DNA of 64,000 nt from Ophiocordyceps camponoti-saundersi (nom. inval.). Taxonomy: Eukaryota; Ascomycota; Sordariomycetes; Hypocreales; Ophiocordycipitaceae. The notes under the pieces are model-generated. The model saw only the letters and a program-made list of their open reading frames with translations. It made no database searches and was not told where the DNA came from. The first letter of the stretch is position 1; each line of letters starts with the position of its first letter. Position numbers and translations under genes: made by a program. Positions 43,570 to 55,458 of the stretch are shown here, piece after piece. The stretch spans positions 118,972-182,971 of the forward strand of contig PDHQ01000056.1 of NCBI GenBank assembly GCA_003339415.1, in the 5' to 3' direction.

Positions 43570-44928
43570 ATGTTCATCTCGTCCGTCCTCCTATTCCTCG
43601 CAGCGGCGACGACGGCCGTGGCGAGAAACTGCATCGACATCACCGTACCCGTTAAGCTACGGCCGCGAAACGTCTTCTATAAAGTGTCGCCGCCTAAGAA
43701 CGAGGTGGATCTGATTAATTTCATCCTCGACTTTGGGAGGAGAAAACCGTCGCTTCCACAGAGGCTTGCTAAGAAGGTGAATGGAAGAAAAAGAGAGAAG
43801 AAAGACGATAGAGGATAAGAGAGAGAGAGAGAGAGAGAGAGAAAGCTGATTTGTTATTCCTCCTGTCACCAGTCCAAGGTCTATAAACTCGCTACCACCT
43901 ATTGCTCGCCCGACTCCGGCCCTGGTCATAGGCTGCAGATCCTGACGCACGGCATCGGCTTCGATCGTACATATTGGGACTTTCCTCACGAGAACCGTCG
44001 GTACAGCTACGTAGATCGGGCCTTGGCACGGGGCTACTCGACGCTGACATGGGACCGACTCGGAATCGGAGCCTCATCGCACGGCGATCCCATCAACGAG
44101 ATTCAGCTCTTTCTCGAGATGGATGCCCTGCTCGCTCTGACGACCTGGGTTCGTAGCGGCGGTCTACCCGGTCATCACCATCGGCATAGCAGGATGGTTC
44201 ACGTCGGTCACAGCTACGGCTCGGCTCTGACGACGGTCCTCACTAACCAGCACCCGTCGATGACGGACTGCATTATCCTCACGGGTTTCAGTCAGGTGTA
44301 CAAGTTCCTGGCCAGCTTCATCCTGTCGGCCAACCTCATTTCCGTCAAGAAGATTCCCAGTCTTGCGCACAGGTATGATGAGGGTTACGTCGCTCCTCAT
44401 TCGAGTATCGGTATTCAGACCGACTTCTTCGCTCCTCATAACTTTGATCCGGCTGTGTTGCAAGCTGTCACTGAGAGACGGCAGCCTGCAGCTCTGGGAG
44501 AACTCATGACGCTGTCCTACGTCACTAGCAAGAGCAGCTATAAGGGACCAGTGTTGTTGATTGCCGGTGGCGAGTTGCCTTCCCCCCCCCCTCCCTTTGC
44601 TATATTGATCCATGGCTGGCTAACATGTTGTTTCGTTTCCCTTTCCCTTCTAGATCGAGACATTCCCTTCTGCGGAGGAAACTGCTCCAACACGGCCTTC
44701 GTAGGCATCAACGCTCCCAACATGCTCGAACAATCACGCCGCAACTTCGCCTCGTCCAGCGTCTTCGAAGCGGTCGTCGTACAAAAGGCAGGCCACGGCC
44801 TCAACCTGGAATACACGGCTCCACTCGTATACAAACGCATGCTCGACTTTGCCGATAAGCACATACCATCCGGAGCTGCCCTGCCGTCGAGACCGCACAG
44901 AGCTCCCTATGTGAAGAAGGGCCACTGA
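43570..44928 (+). CDS. Secreted alpha/beta hydrolase
   Basis: Model: exons 43570-43776, 43873-44566 and 44654-44928, 391 residues. A signal peptide (1-18, ending TAVA) leads into an alpha/beta hydrolase: oxyanion region LTHGIGFDRTYWDFP, nucleophile Ser183 in GHSYGS, a likely acid after RDIPFCGGNC, and His348 in AGHGLNLE. Intron 1 (96 bp) has donor GTGAAT and holds a GA microsatellite. Intron 2 has the branch GCTAAC and acceptor TTCTAG, but the only in-frame donor is GTGGCG at 44567, so this border is less sure; reading through it adds 26 residues without a stop. Substrate unknown; an esterase or lipase-like role outside the cell is likely. A GMC oxidoreductase gene follows in tandem. Confidence 0.75.
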
Positions 44929-45931
44929 TAGAAGACTTGTCCCTTTCGCCCTGCACGAACCGGAGGAGCACGTTTCATCGTGACTCTTCTTTTCCTCGTC
45001 GTGGCCTGTTCTGTTGGGCTCTTTCTGTACTTATTTGAAAGACAAAACCCCCGGTCAGCTTATATATACCCCTGTTCAATGAGTAGCCATCTGATGATGT
45101 GCCAAGGCTCTTATCGTGACCTCACCTTGCGACAACCTCGCCAGCATGTGGCCATGATTCAAAACTGCAGACGTGCATACATACACACCGACCTCTAAAG
45201 CGTTACCGGAAAGGTCGAGCGAGAGGAGGATTTTTGCTTCTTTAATCCTTCTCTCTGTCGCCGGACTTGGGAGCTGTAAACGAAGCAACACTCGGCGATG
45301 AGGCTGAAACATGCACAAACGATCGTTCACCGGCTGACGCGATTATGCTTCTACGTTGCCTCTTTGCTTTCAAATCCACGTAATTTGATCAGATGTGACA
45401 TATACGAGGCGTGGTATGACTTGGACAGTCCATGCCAGTCAGTGCTTGACCATCATGGCACAGAGATCTGGAGAGAGAGACAGAGAGAGAGAGACGGGAG
45501 TAACATGAATGTGTAAAATTTATGTGTCGTTCTATTGCTTCTGCTGTGAGAGAGGGCCTCTATCAACGTGCCATATCCATATATAGACTACAAAGGTAAT
45601 AGGTAGGTGGTATCCTTTACCCCCTTACAACACCGCATTTGGCCCATGGCCGGCTCTATATCAGGTTCATCGTCCGTGGCTTTACATCTGAGTACTACTG
45701 GCCAGCTGTGTGGGCTGCAACCCTGGAAATTCAGCCGCTTTTCTCATCAACGCCATGCATGCTGTGGGTATAAGAGCAACGGGCTGCCGCCGACACCGGC
45801 AGCGCCACAAGCCTTTCTTCTCGTCGGAGTTTTATGTCGTGATCAGGTCCGCGTCGTCATTCTCTGTTCCAAGCCCTTTTCACGATTAGCAGCAGCACCG
45901 AGTGACGGGAAGGGGGTTGAAGAACGTCTTG
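44929..45931. other. Intergenic; promoter of the GMC gene
   Basis: A GA-repeat lies near 45471-45493 and a TATATAG box near 45580. An ORF at 45607-45984 overlaps the true start in another frame and is not supported. Confidence 0.5.
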
Positions 45932-47903
45932 ATGGCTCGTCGTCACAGAAATCCGCTGCGCGAACCGCTTCAGTATGCGGCTAAGAAGCTTCCCGTCGAC
46001 GGATCGGGGTTGTCGAGCTCAACACCATCGTACGACTACGGTAAGCGAACGACAGAGGATCAAATCCGTGTCGTCTCTGATGCTAAGAGAAGTCCCCTTC
46101 AAAAAGTCATCGTCGGCGCCGGTGCTGCGGGTTGCGTCCTGGCCAGCAGATTATCGGAAGACAGCTCCGTCTCCGTTCTCCTCCTCGAGGCCGGAGGCGA
46201 CAACAACGTGTTGGCGTCCAGGGTTCCCGCTATGGGGGCTAAACTCTGGGGCTCTGAGCATGATTGGAAATACCAGACCGTCAGCCAGCCGAATGTTGCT
46301 GGCCGTCGACTGCGGTGGCCCAGAGGTAAGATGATAGGAGGGTCGACGTCGATCAACGTCATGATGTATCATCATTGCTCGGCGAGCGACTTTGACGAGT
46401 GGGCTTCAGTCTACGGCTGTAAAGGCTGGGGATACGATGATCTCGCTCCTTACTTTCGCCGGATGGAGAGGTTCAGTCCGAGTCCCGACCATACCGATCT
46501 TGATCTCCGCCATAGGGGAAGCCATGGTCGGTGGCATACGGGTTTTAAGCCCATCATGCCCATCATCGAAAAGGGCTTTATTTCTGCGTGTCAGCAAGTC
46601 GGGATCCCGGCCGTCAGCGACTTCAACACGCCAGCCGGTACCCTCGGCGTCTCTCGGTTCCCAAGCTCTGTCGACCCCCGAGGTGAACGGTCTTCGCTAG
46701 CCACGGCTTTCCTCTCTCCGGACGTGATGAAGCGGGAGAACCTCTACGTAGCGGTCAACTGCCACGTTTCCAAGGTGCTGTTCGACGACAGCCCGACGAT
46801 GACCAGTCCGTCGGCCGTCGGTGTCGAGTTTCGCACCACGGGCGGCAGTCATGATTGCTTCCAAGTCCGAGCCCGGAAAGAAGTCATACTTTGCGGAGGA
46901 GCCGTCAACACACCCCAGCTGCTGATGCTGAGTGGCATCGGCCCTGCGCATCATCTGGAGAAACATGGCATCCCAGTGGTGCGCGAAAACGATGCCGTGG
47001 GGGAGAATATGAAAGACCATCTCAGCCTCTACATCTTCGGCAAGGCAAAGAAAGGACAGACGTTGAACTACCTGGCAAATCCCATCAGGGCCATACCGGC
47101 TCTGCTTCAGTGGTTCATAACAGGTGGCGGCCCGCTCGTCACCAACTTTGCTCAGGCGGCAGCGTTTGTCAAAACGACGGACCGAGCGAAAGGGAACGAT
47201 ACTGTCAACTGTCACGGTTCCGGCAACATCGGTCCTGACTTGGAAATCGTAGCCTTGCCCGCCGGATCCAGACCTTCCAATAAGGGGGTGTCAATTGTCG
47301 ATCAAGATGCAATGCTATTGACTGTCGTTGGTCTGCGGCCACAAAGCAAGGGATCGATAAGACTCCGAAGCGCCGATCCGTTTGAGACGCGTGAGAAGAA
47401 GCATCTCTCCCGCTCGATGAGAAACCTCAAGCTAACCAGGGTAAACATAACTCACAGCCGTTATCGACCCGCGATACCTGACCGACGAGGGTGACAACGA
47501 CCTCAAGGTATTACTCGCCGGCTTGCGCCTTTCTCTCAGGATACTGCGAAGTTCCGCCTACAGCGAATTCCTCGAGCCGGTTCAGAACGATGACCCCTCG
47601 TCCGTCTTCTGGCCCTACTCCAGCAGTGACCCTGACAACATCCCAGACGAGGAGTTGACTTCCTTTCTTAAAGAGCAGGTTCTAACTGTCTTTCACCCCG
47701 TCGGCACCGCACGCATGGGCCCGTCTGCGTCCGACAGTGTGGTAGACCTCGAATGTCGAGTCCATGGCGTCAACAGGCTTCGCGTCATCGACGCCAGCAT
47801 CTTTCCCGAACAAATCAGCGGTCATCCTACCGCTCCCATCGGAGCCATGGCTTATAAGTTGAGCGAGCAGATGATGCAAGCTGACGCAGCGGATCGTCAT
47901 TGA
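45932..47903 (+). CDS. GMC oxidoreductase (FAD-dependent, choline dehydrogenase-like)
   Basis: Model: exons 45932-46040, 46107-47390 and 47458-47903, 612 residues. The FAD dinucleotide fold is at 40-45 (VIVGAGAAG) with the ribose-binding Glu in LLLEAGG. GMC signature 1 is RGKMIGGSTSIN, signature 2 is GAVNTPQLLMLSGIGP, and the active-site His lies in FHPVGTARMG, with GHPTAPIGAMAYKLSEQM near the end. The first intron (66 bp) is in frame without stops; removing it restores Y-D-Y-V-I-V-G. The second (67 bp) has donor GTGAGA, branch GCTAAC and acceptor CACAG. There is no obvious signal peptide. The substrate (alcohol, sugar or aldehyde) cannot be inferred. It is tandem with the secreted hydrolase. 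Confidence 0.85.
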
Positions 47904-49298
47904 GCCTTGATCTTCGCCTAGACCTAACTTGGTCATACAAGGGCAGAAGCCGGGTTGCTAGAGAGAATCTTTTGTCAGGATCAGGAGTTGTGAAATCCTG
48001 GTTTTATCCAGAGTTGAATTGATAATGAATGCAAACCATGTTTCCTGTTCCTCATATCCATATACATACTAGGTAATTTACCTGGAAACGTCATGTGGTT
48101 GTCACCAATTACCCAGTTTGACACCATTCCTTTTTGCCCAGACCTTACCGCAACTCATCTACAGTTTTGAAGCTGACCCGGCATCCCATGTCGACCCTGT
48201 TTCGGCCTGCCGACGGGGAGGGCGGCCACACGCTTTTACACATAGTTTCTGCTCTTTTCACCCGCGGAAAGTCGGTTTTAAATTTCCGCGAGGGCTGGCA
48301 CAGTTGCTGTTTAACACGAAACCAACTGATCACCCCTTCCTCTCTCTCTCTCTTGACAAGTCGGAAATTTTCATGGTCCATGATTCTCCTCCTCAACTCG
48401 AGTCATCGTCTGTTCGCCAAGTTGACGAGTCGTTTATAGCCCCCCGGGGAAAAAAGCGTAGGTTAAATGCTTTATAGCTTCAATAAATGTCCGTTCAGCA
48501 TGATATGGGGTCAAGTACATACATAAGCTCATCCATCCATGCTTTGCTGTCACGAGCTAAAAAGCCATGGTTAAAGCAAGTTGAGTAGCTAGTTGATTCA
48601 GCGTTGCTGAACCTGTGTATGCCATAACCCGTCTTCACCCGACTACTCTTCTTCCTTCTTCTTCTTCTTCTTCTCCTCTGCTGAAACTCACCTCGGCAAT
48701 GGCTTCTTCCACTTCTTCCGAAGGCTTCTCTCGGTATCATCGTCCTCGTTCCCGAATTTTCCATCCCAATGCAGTAGAACAGCCTATTCCAAAACGGTTG
48801 GGATGAATAATAGACCAAAAACACTTTCAACCCCCTTGACGGCCTTTGAAGCCGGCTCTCCTTCATCTCCACCCACCCTCTCTTGTCTGTTCCTCCGCAC
48901 CATTCGAGGTCGCTTGACAAACCCCCTCCCTCGTGCCAGACAAAGACCCTCTTCTTTTCCTTCATGCATGTCATTGCGAGGTTCGAAACTTGGCTTTCAC
49001 CTGTCTTCTCTCTCTTTCTCTCACTCTCTCTCACTCTCTCTCTTTCTATCTCAACTTGCGTTGTTTCTTGTTCTCTATTTCTCTCAACTGACTCTTTTTG
49101 CATTGACGCCATCTCCTTTCATTGCCTTGAGGGCCCCTTTCCTGGTTGAAGGGCTCGTCTACGACAAACACGATTCATTAATCGCTCTTCTGAGCAAAAT
49201 ACAACCGAAAAAAAAAGGTCGCAAACGTGTCGCCGGCCGACTCCTCGGCGTCGCCACCATGGCAGTAATAGCTAGTCGGTTCGTCTCCTCTACCGTGA
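47904..49298. other. Intergenic, no certain gene
   Basis: ORFs at 48118-48477 (+) and 48495-49112 (-) are of low complexity or lack protein character. There is a CTT repeat at about 48652-48674 and CT-rich sequence at 49005-49050. The first exon of the next gene probably lies in the last few hundred bases; ATG 49259 has a strong Kozak-like context (GCCACCATGG). Confidence 0.45.
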
Positions 49299-50118
49299 AT
49301 CAGCGTCTACTATGATACTGACACCTCTTTCAGCGGGTCGACGGCATCTTCTCGTAAGACCATCAGACGACGCTTCAACAACTCTCAAGCAGCAGTCGAA
49401 GAGGCGGCGTCGAGGACGGAAGAGACAGTCTCTCAACTCTTCGCCCGAGATGAAGTCACCATCAGCATCATTCTCAGCCAGCCGACGAGCGTCGGCGGCC
49501 CCGGCGCAGGCGGCGAACAAAGGGCCGGCCCAACTACCAAAGTGCCAGACGCCGTCTTCATCCCGTTGCCGACGACGCCGTCTGCGAAGCGACCCGCCCG
49601 GGAGACGGTCGACTCCGGACTCGCTCCGTCACCAACCTCGACAAGGGCAGAGCCGTCTACCACATCGACGTCGTCAGTGTTGCCATCTTTGACATCGTCG
49701 TCATCGTCATCGTCTTCTTCTTCTTCTTCTTCTTCGCCATCGTCGTCATCATCTTCTACTACCCTCGAGTCTACATTCCTCACCTCGATCCTCACATCCT
49801 CCACCGTCGAGCCCACGCGGACGACGACCGCCATGACGTCTTCCTTCGCTGCACGGCAAAGTGATCTTCAAACGCCTTCGGCCTCAGCCTCGCCCGCGTC
49901 CGGGCCCGGCGGCACCGAAAAGGACGTCTTGCCTACACAAGGTGGCCGTGTTGCCGCCATTGGCATCGCCGCCGGCGTCTTTGGTCAGTTCCCTGTAATG
50001 ACCGTCTGCATGATGAAGTGCAATCGCTAACAGTCTTCCTCTAGCCGGCGTTGCCTTCGTCGTCTTGACTGCGGCCTTCATCTTCAGATACAGCAAACGG
50101 AAGAGGTCGTCGAGCTAA
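49299..50118 (+). CDS. Ser/Thr-rich single-pass membrane protein, 5' end unresolved
   Basis: One frame is open from 49299 to 49983, then an intron 49984-50044 (donor GTCAGT, branch GCTAAC, acceptor CTCTAG), then 50045-50118. The protein starts in the region YYDTDTSFSGSTASSRK, continues through QLFARDEVTISIILSQP, then a Pro/Ser/Thr-rich stalk with a Ser run coded by TCG/TCT repeats (about 49695-49760). It ends with one transmembrane helix (VAAIGIAAGVFAGVAFVVL) and a short basic tail, RYSKRKRSSS. The splice restores the helix, which argues for a real gene. A TGA at 49296 shows that an upstream exon is needed; acceptors at CAG 49303 or CAG 49333 are possible. It is probably a glycosylated cell-surface protein. 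Confidence 0.55.
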
Positions 50119-51031
50119 GTCGACTAACAGCAGCCTTGGGGCCCCGGGCTATCAATAGATCAGACAAAGGGGAGAGCCGCTTCACAAAGCCGTGTGCTTA
50201 TAATGGAGGAGGCTGGTTCCTCTCACACATGCATACCACAGCTTACCCATGTAATCAGCATTGCTTCATTCGGTTCGGCCACTTCGCTATTGGAGTTGCC
50301 TTAATATGTTGTAGATACATTCTTTTCTTTGTAATATCATCATTACCATCATCATCATCTTCTTCTTCTTCTTCTTCATCGTCATCATCGTCATCGTCAT
50401 CGTCATCATCGTCACGATTACAAGTCACTAGACATTTCGATTCCTAGACCTAGGAAAGCAATCAGACATAATGATACAAGGGCCCGATGCCGTCGATTCA
50501 CGGCCGCCGTTTCTAATGTCAATATCACGGGAGATGTCGCATATCTCCGGACCACAAGATCTGGGAGTGTGGTTCTCAATGGCGATCACAAACCCCAACC
50601 TCCATTCCCGGTAGGCAATCATGATTGCACAGCACTTAATGAGATGCCAATTTTTATGGTGACAACGCCTGTCTCACAGAAACTTCCATGTCCATCGGCT
50701 CTTCTGTATATAGCCATGTCTCACTATATTGAATCTGTGCCAACCAGCACAGAAAGGCAGACATGAACAGTCCAAATCTCTATTGGGATAGCAAGTGTGT
50801 GTAGACTTTTAAGCCAAACAGGGACTGCCATCGGTAGTTAGGTATCTAAGTAAAAAGAAAAGGGGGGGGGGGGGGCGTGCTTCCAGTCAAGCCGCCCACA
50901 GACACCATGCCACGATGATGCACGCATATATCTTCGCATGCCTAAATCTGATTCTTTTCCTGACTTACCGCCATTATTCCCGTGACCAAGTAAGATCAAA
51001 CCATGAAGCGTTTCTTCTTTTGAAGCAATCA
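50119..51031. other. Intergenic with trinucleotide repeats
   Basis: CAT/TCT/CGT repeats lie at about 50345-50416 and a G-run of about 14 at 50862-50875. I see no gene. Confidence 0.55.
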
Positions 51032-52396
51032 TCAAACCTTTTTGTTGGCGAAACCGACGAGACCCTTTGCGTAGTTGAAGACGACAAATTGAGCCTTGAG
51101 CGCGACGTCTCCGAGGACCGCAAAAGGCATGCCCTTGGAAGTCTGGATGCCGCCGTAGCAGTACTTGGAGTCGATCTTGGCGTAGTTTATGTATTCCCCG
51201 GGGATGTGGCCGCGGTAGGGACCAAGGCCAAACGTGAAATCAGGCGGCTTCGCGCTGCAGGGGAACGTGATGACGCCGAGCTTCAAGTCGAGCCCGGCGT
51301 CGGGTATCCGCTTGTAGTAATCGTACACGATGTCGGACGGTAGTAAGAGGAGCGAGGTGCCTGTGTCGACGATGGCGTTCCACGGCCGACGCTCGAATGG
51401 GTTCTCGCCCACTTGATAACCGCTCACGCTAATCTGCCAGTACGGTGATACAGGATTCACAGCTGCGTACTGGATTTCGCCCGTGTGTTCTGTTTTGTTG
51501 ATGTAGCCAAAGTTGTAATTGCCGGGGGCCCCTTTGCGTAGGTTTGCCGTAAAGACAGGCTCCTCCAGTAGGTCCTTGACGTTATCAATGTACGTTCGCT
51601 GCTTCGTTGGTCGAATCGTATTGACTCCGCTGTTTGCGAGTCCGATGATGCCAGACGTGAACGTGTCGTTTGAAATCTCGGATGAGACTGTGATGGCAGC
51701 CTGTACGGCCTGATGATCAAAGTGGCTGTTTCCAACCTGGACCTTGTCCTTGTAGACTATGCCTGACGCGCCAGCGCCATCACCATATTTAACCTGCCAG
51801 CTGTGACCCGGTAGAATTCGACTCGTGGATGAGTTTTCAGGATGATATATGGCCTGTCCGTTGACAAGAGACGAGTATGTATCCGAAGAAAAGACCCAAC
51901 TAAAGCATCGTCAATGACGAAATCAGGAAGAATTTTACCAGAGAAGGAGCTCACAGATCAGCCGAGCCCGTATCCAGGTTCAGGGGGATCTTTTGGCCCG
52001 GAGTTCCAATTTGAACCGTCACCGCAAACTCCGAGTCGTACTTTGCCGGCGCAGTCGACTTGACGGTTCCTCTTTGCGTCTGATCTGCGAAGATGTGAGT
52101 TTCCCCACCCGTATTGATGGAAGAGAAAGCTTACTATAAAGCGTTGTAAACCTCAGCTGCAAGTCCGGGTTGTTCTCCAGCGCTTGTGACATCTGCGGCG
52201 GAAGACTGTCGCCGTATTTCAGGTGCGCTTGGACGAAGGCATTGATAGCATCGTGACCTTGGAAGTTCTCGTTGCGAACCTCTTCCAATGTGAATCTTGT
52301 GCTGCCCTTGGCGGGTGAATCTTCCCGAGGCTCGAGAACGGCACTCTTGGCCGGAAGTGTGAGCGCCGCCGCAGCGACAGCGAACGCAATTCTCAT
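51032..52396 (-). CDS. Secreted pepsin-family aspartic protease (A1)
   Basis: Model on the minus strand: exons 52135-52396, 51955-52084 and 51032-51899, 419 residues. There is a signal peptide (1-18) and a propeptide to about 95. The mature enzyme has the first catalytic motif D125-T-G-S, the flap WQVKYGDGAGASG, and the second catalytic motif D309-T-G-T. SGIIGLANSG and FAVLGDVALKAQFVVFNY are typical of the family. Intron 1 is GTAAGC...GCAG (50 bp) and intron 2 GTGAGC...TTTAG (55 bp); both keep the frame and join the sequence D-L-W-V-F. There are few Cys, as in aspergillopepsin-type enzymes. It is likely an extracellular acid protease. It is divergent from RIO1 with a 931-bp spacer. Confidence 0.9.
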
Positions 52397-53327
52397 GATG
52401 AAAACAGAAGAGAATGAGCACGCAAGAAGTGAAAGGACCAGACGAAAGAAGCGACGTGTATGCGCGTTGTCGGGAGACGTAGATACTTAATAAAGGACCT
52501 CGCCGCTACATATGTCAATGTCGATCGGCCCAACAAAATGCGTATATCAAGTCTCCTAACCGAGTACCTCGCCCGGATAATAAAGTGCGCCATGCTCTTT
52601 CACTAGTTTGAGAAGGCGGGAGCTGGAACGAAGGCGTTCAAGGGATTCTAGAGGCACGGAATGCTTTTGGCGTCTCAAGGCGCAACAAGCTTGCGGCGAC
52701 GCAAGGGCTGCTGAGACACACACACGAGGTGCCGAAGTTTGCGTTTGTCTTGTAATAGAGTGACGGCTCGAACGCGTCAGATGATTAAAAGCAGTGCTCA
52801 TCACAGCGGAAGCACCTCTAGGTATGGGGTGCACGTCATCGAATCCAGCGGCGCTTGCTGTGAGACATTTGGGGCATATTGTGATTTGAGGGAGGTTGAC
52901 CAGTCATAAGAAGAGCAGTCGCCATGTTGCAGAGAGAGGGGGAGAAGAGAGTGATTATGTCGTCGAGATGCTTAGAGCATGAGAGGTTGGTAAGTAGGTG
53001 GGCGGTGATACTGATAGGTGGTGTAGAAAGAGGATGAGGTCGAGCTCAGCGAGGTGATCACGGGACTTTACGGTGTGATTAAGCAATGAGCACACACGAA
53101 GACGGAAAGAGGGAAAAAGGCCACTGAAAAGCGCAGCAGAAGAAAAAAAGAGAGATAAGATAAGACCAATCATCGGCGGGGCTTTCTTGATGAGACAACC
53201 TCACGCTGTCTCCCGCCCTCAGAGTCTTCCGACCTCGGACAAAATCGCTTCTTCTCCATCTTGGTCTTGATCATCTCGTTCTTGTTCTTCTCCTTCTCCT
53301 TCGTTGATTTCAAAATCAAGAAACGGC
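52397..53327. other. Divergent promoter region, protease and RIO1
   Basis: It lies between two divergent start codons. A CT-rich tract immediately precedes the RIO1 start. Small ORFs here have no coding character. Confidence 0.55.
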
Positions 53328-55080
53328 ATGGCGGATGCCGCATCTTCGCCGGCGGCGCCGTACCAACCTCCATACGAGCACACGCCCAGCCACGGCCATG
53401 AACCGGTTCACGAAGTCTTGACGCCACCGGAAGCGCAATTTGACGACGGCGATGACGATGATGACCTCAACGACGTCTTCTCCGACGATGAGATACATGA
53501 CGAGGACTGGTCATCTGGTGGCGCCGACCTCACAAAATCGTACAATCGCCAACGGCAGCTACACGATGCTTCTGGCGCTGCAAGGTCGAATCAGCAGAAA
53601 CCAAAGGTGAACACGCTCGCCAGCGTCGACGACCAAGTCGCCGCTCTCGCCAAGCATGCCGCAAAGATTCGACTAGATAGCGTCAAGCGCGAGGATGATC
53701 GAGATAAGGACAAGGCCGATCGGGCCACCAGCGACCAGGTGCTCGACCGGAGGACTCGCATGATTCTCTTGCAGATGATCAACCGCGGCAGTGTCAGCGA
53801 GATTCACGGTGCAATAAGTACCGGCAAGGAGGCCAACGTCTACGGCGCCGTCTTGCACGAAAATAGCGACGGTCCCCCGGTCCAGCGCGCCATCAAGGTT
53901 TACAAGACGGCTATCCTCGTCTTCAAGGACCGAGAGCGCTACATTGCTGGCGAGCACCGCTTCCGTGGCGGCTTCGACAAGGGAAATAGCCGTAAGATGG
54001 TCAAGCTATGGGCTGAGAAGGAATTTAGAAACTTGCGCAGGATCCACGCCGCCGGCATCCCCTGTCCGGAGCCCATCGCCCTCAAGCTGCATGTCCTCCT
54101 CATGGGCTTCCTTGGTGATTCCCGGGGCTGGGCATATCCTAAGCTGCGCGACGCTCTGCCAGATGCACATGACGGTGATTCACGCTGGCGTATGCTCTAC
54201 TTGCAGCTGTTAGCCATCATGCGTCGGATGTACCAGATCTGCCGCCTGGTGCACGCCGATTTGAGCGAGTACAATGTCTTGTGTCACGACGACAAGCTCT
54301 TCATCATTGACGTGTCGCAGAGCGTTGAACCAGATCATCCGCGCTCGCTCGAATTCCTTCGTATGGACATCAAGAACGTCGGTGACTTTTTCCGTCGCAA
54401 GGGCGTTGAGACGCTACCAGACCGGACCATCTTCGACTTCATCACCGCTTCAGTCGGTCCCGTTGAAGAGCCTGGCGTGACCGCTGCAATTGAGCGGCTC
54501 TACGAGGCACGGAGCCCTGAGGACGACGAGCGAGACGCTGCCGCGGTAGAGGTGGATAACGAGGTCTTCCGCCGCCAGTACATTCCGCAGACGCTGGAGC
54601 AGGTTCTGGACGTCGAAAAGGACGGACAAAGGCTCACGAGAGGTGAGGGTAGTGAACTCGTATACCGGAATCTTCTCGCCGACGACGTCGTTGAGCCGGC
54701 TCGCCGCACCGGGGATCAAGCTGGGCCCGGCAAGGAATTGGACTTATCGGACTCCGGCTCAGATGCTGGAGCCAGCCTGTCCGGGTCAGAGGAGAGTTGT
54801 CTCGAAAAGGGACGGCCTAGAGGGCGCCGTTTTGAGGATAAAGACGAGAAGAAGGTATGTTCTTGTCTTTGTTTTTCTCACCTGCTTCCCCTCCCTCCGT
54901 CTATAATCTTACTCCATCATCCTTGCCCACTTCCTTGCTTCTTTTGTTTGGGCTAACGACATCTCACAGCAACACAAGCAAGCAGTGAAAGAGGCCAAGC
55001 GGGAGAAGAGAAAGACCAAGATGCCCAAGTACGCGAAAAAGAAGATGATAGCGAGCACCACTCGGAAGAAAAAAGCCTAG
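53328..55080 (+). CDS. RIO1: RIO1-type atypical protein kinase (ribosome biogenesis)
   Basis: Model: exons 53328-54854 and 54970-55080, 545 residues, starting MADAASSPAA. An acidic N-terminus (40-60) precedes the RIO domain: nucleotide loop STGKEANVY (164-172), the Lys of RAIKVYKT (190), catalytic HADLSEYN with Asp311, and metal-binding Asp in IIDVSQSVEPDHP (328). These are the RIO1 forms of the motifs. An acidic, Ser-rich segment (about 470-505) leads to a Lys-rich tail, KQAVKEAKREKRKTKMPKY, coded by the second exon; the intron is GTATGT...GCTAAC...CACAG. RIO1 acts in late maturation of the 40S subunit. Without the splice the reading frame ends in intron sequence at 54956. Confidence 0.93.
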
Positions 55081-55458
55081 ATACTTCAATACAATGCGGG
55101 ACAGTCATGTAAAGGTCATGTCTGCCCGTGTTTTTTTCGTGAGAGCTTTTTTACTTCCCCTATCCCCGTCACTACTCAAGTCAAGCACTGTCGGATGATG
55201 AGCAATTACATATGGAAGCCTCCAGACGGTTCGAGCATACGAGCCTCTGGCTGGCATTGGATTATCTGAGGTCTACGGGCTGCTGAAGGATCTACAAAGA
55301 GAGCTCTGACGATGCGCTGCCCTGAACAAAGGTGGCGTCTGAAGGCGCAGCTTCGCGCCGCCATACATAAATAGCCCCCCTTTGACAAATCATCAATTCC
55401 TGACCTCGTCGGCTTCATGAATTACTGACACCCGCCTTCACCTTGCACGAAATTGACA
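55081..55458. other. Intergenic, convergent 3' regions of RIO1 and the Zn2Cys6 gene
   Basis: No gene is evident. Confidence 0.5.

Noticed and set aside
48118..48477. 119-codon plus ORF
   Set aside because: Three overlapping ORFs of similar size occur on both strands here, and none has protein-like composition or a domain.
48495..49112. 205-codon minus ORF
   Set aside because: Composed of Arg/Glu runs from CT and CTT repeats; no domain, and adjacent to the 5' region of a plus-strand gene.
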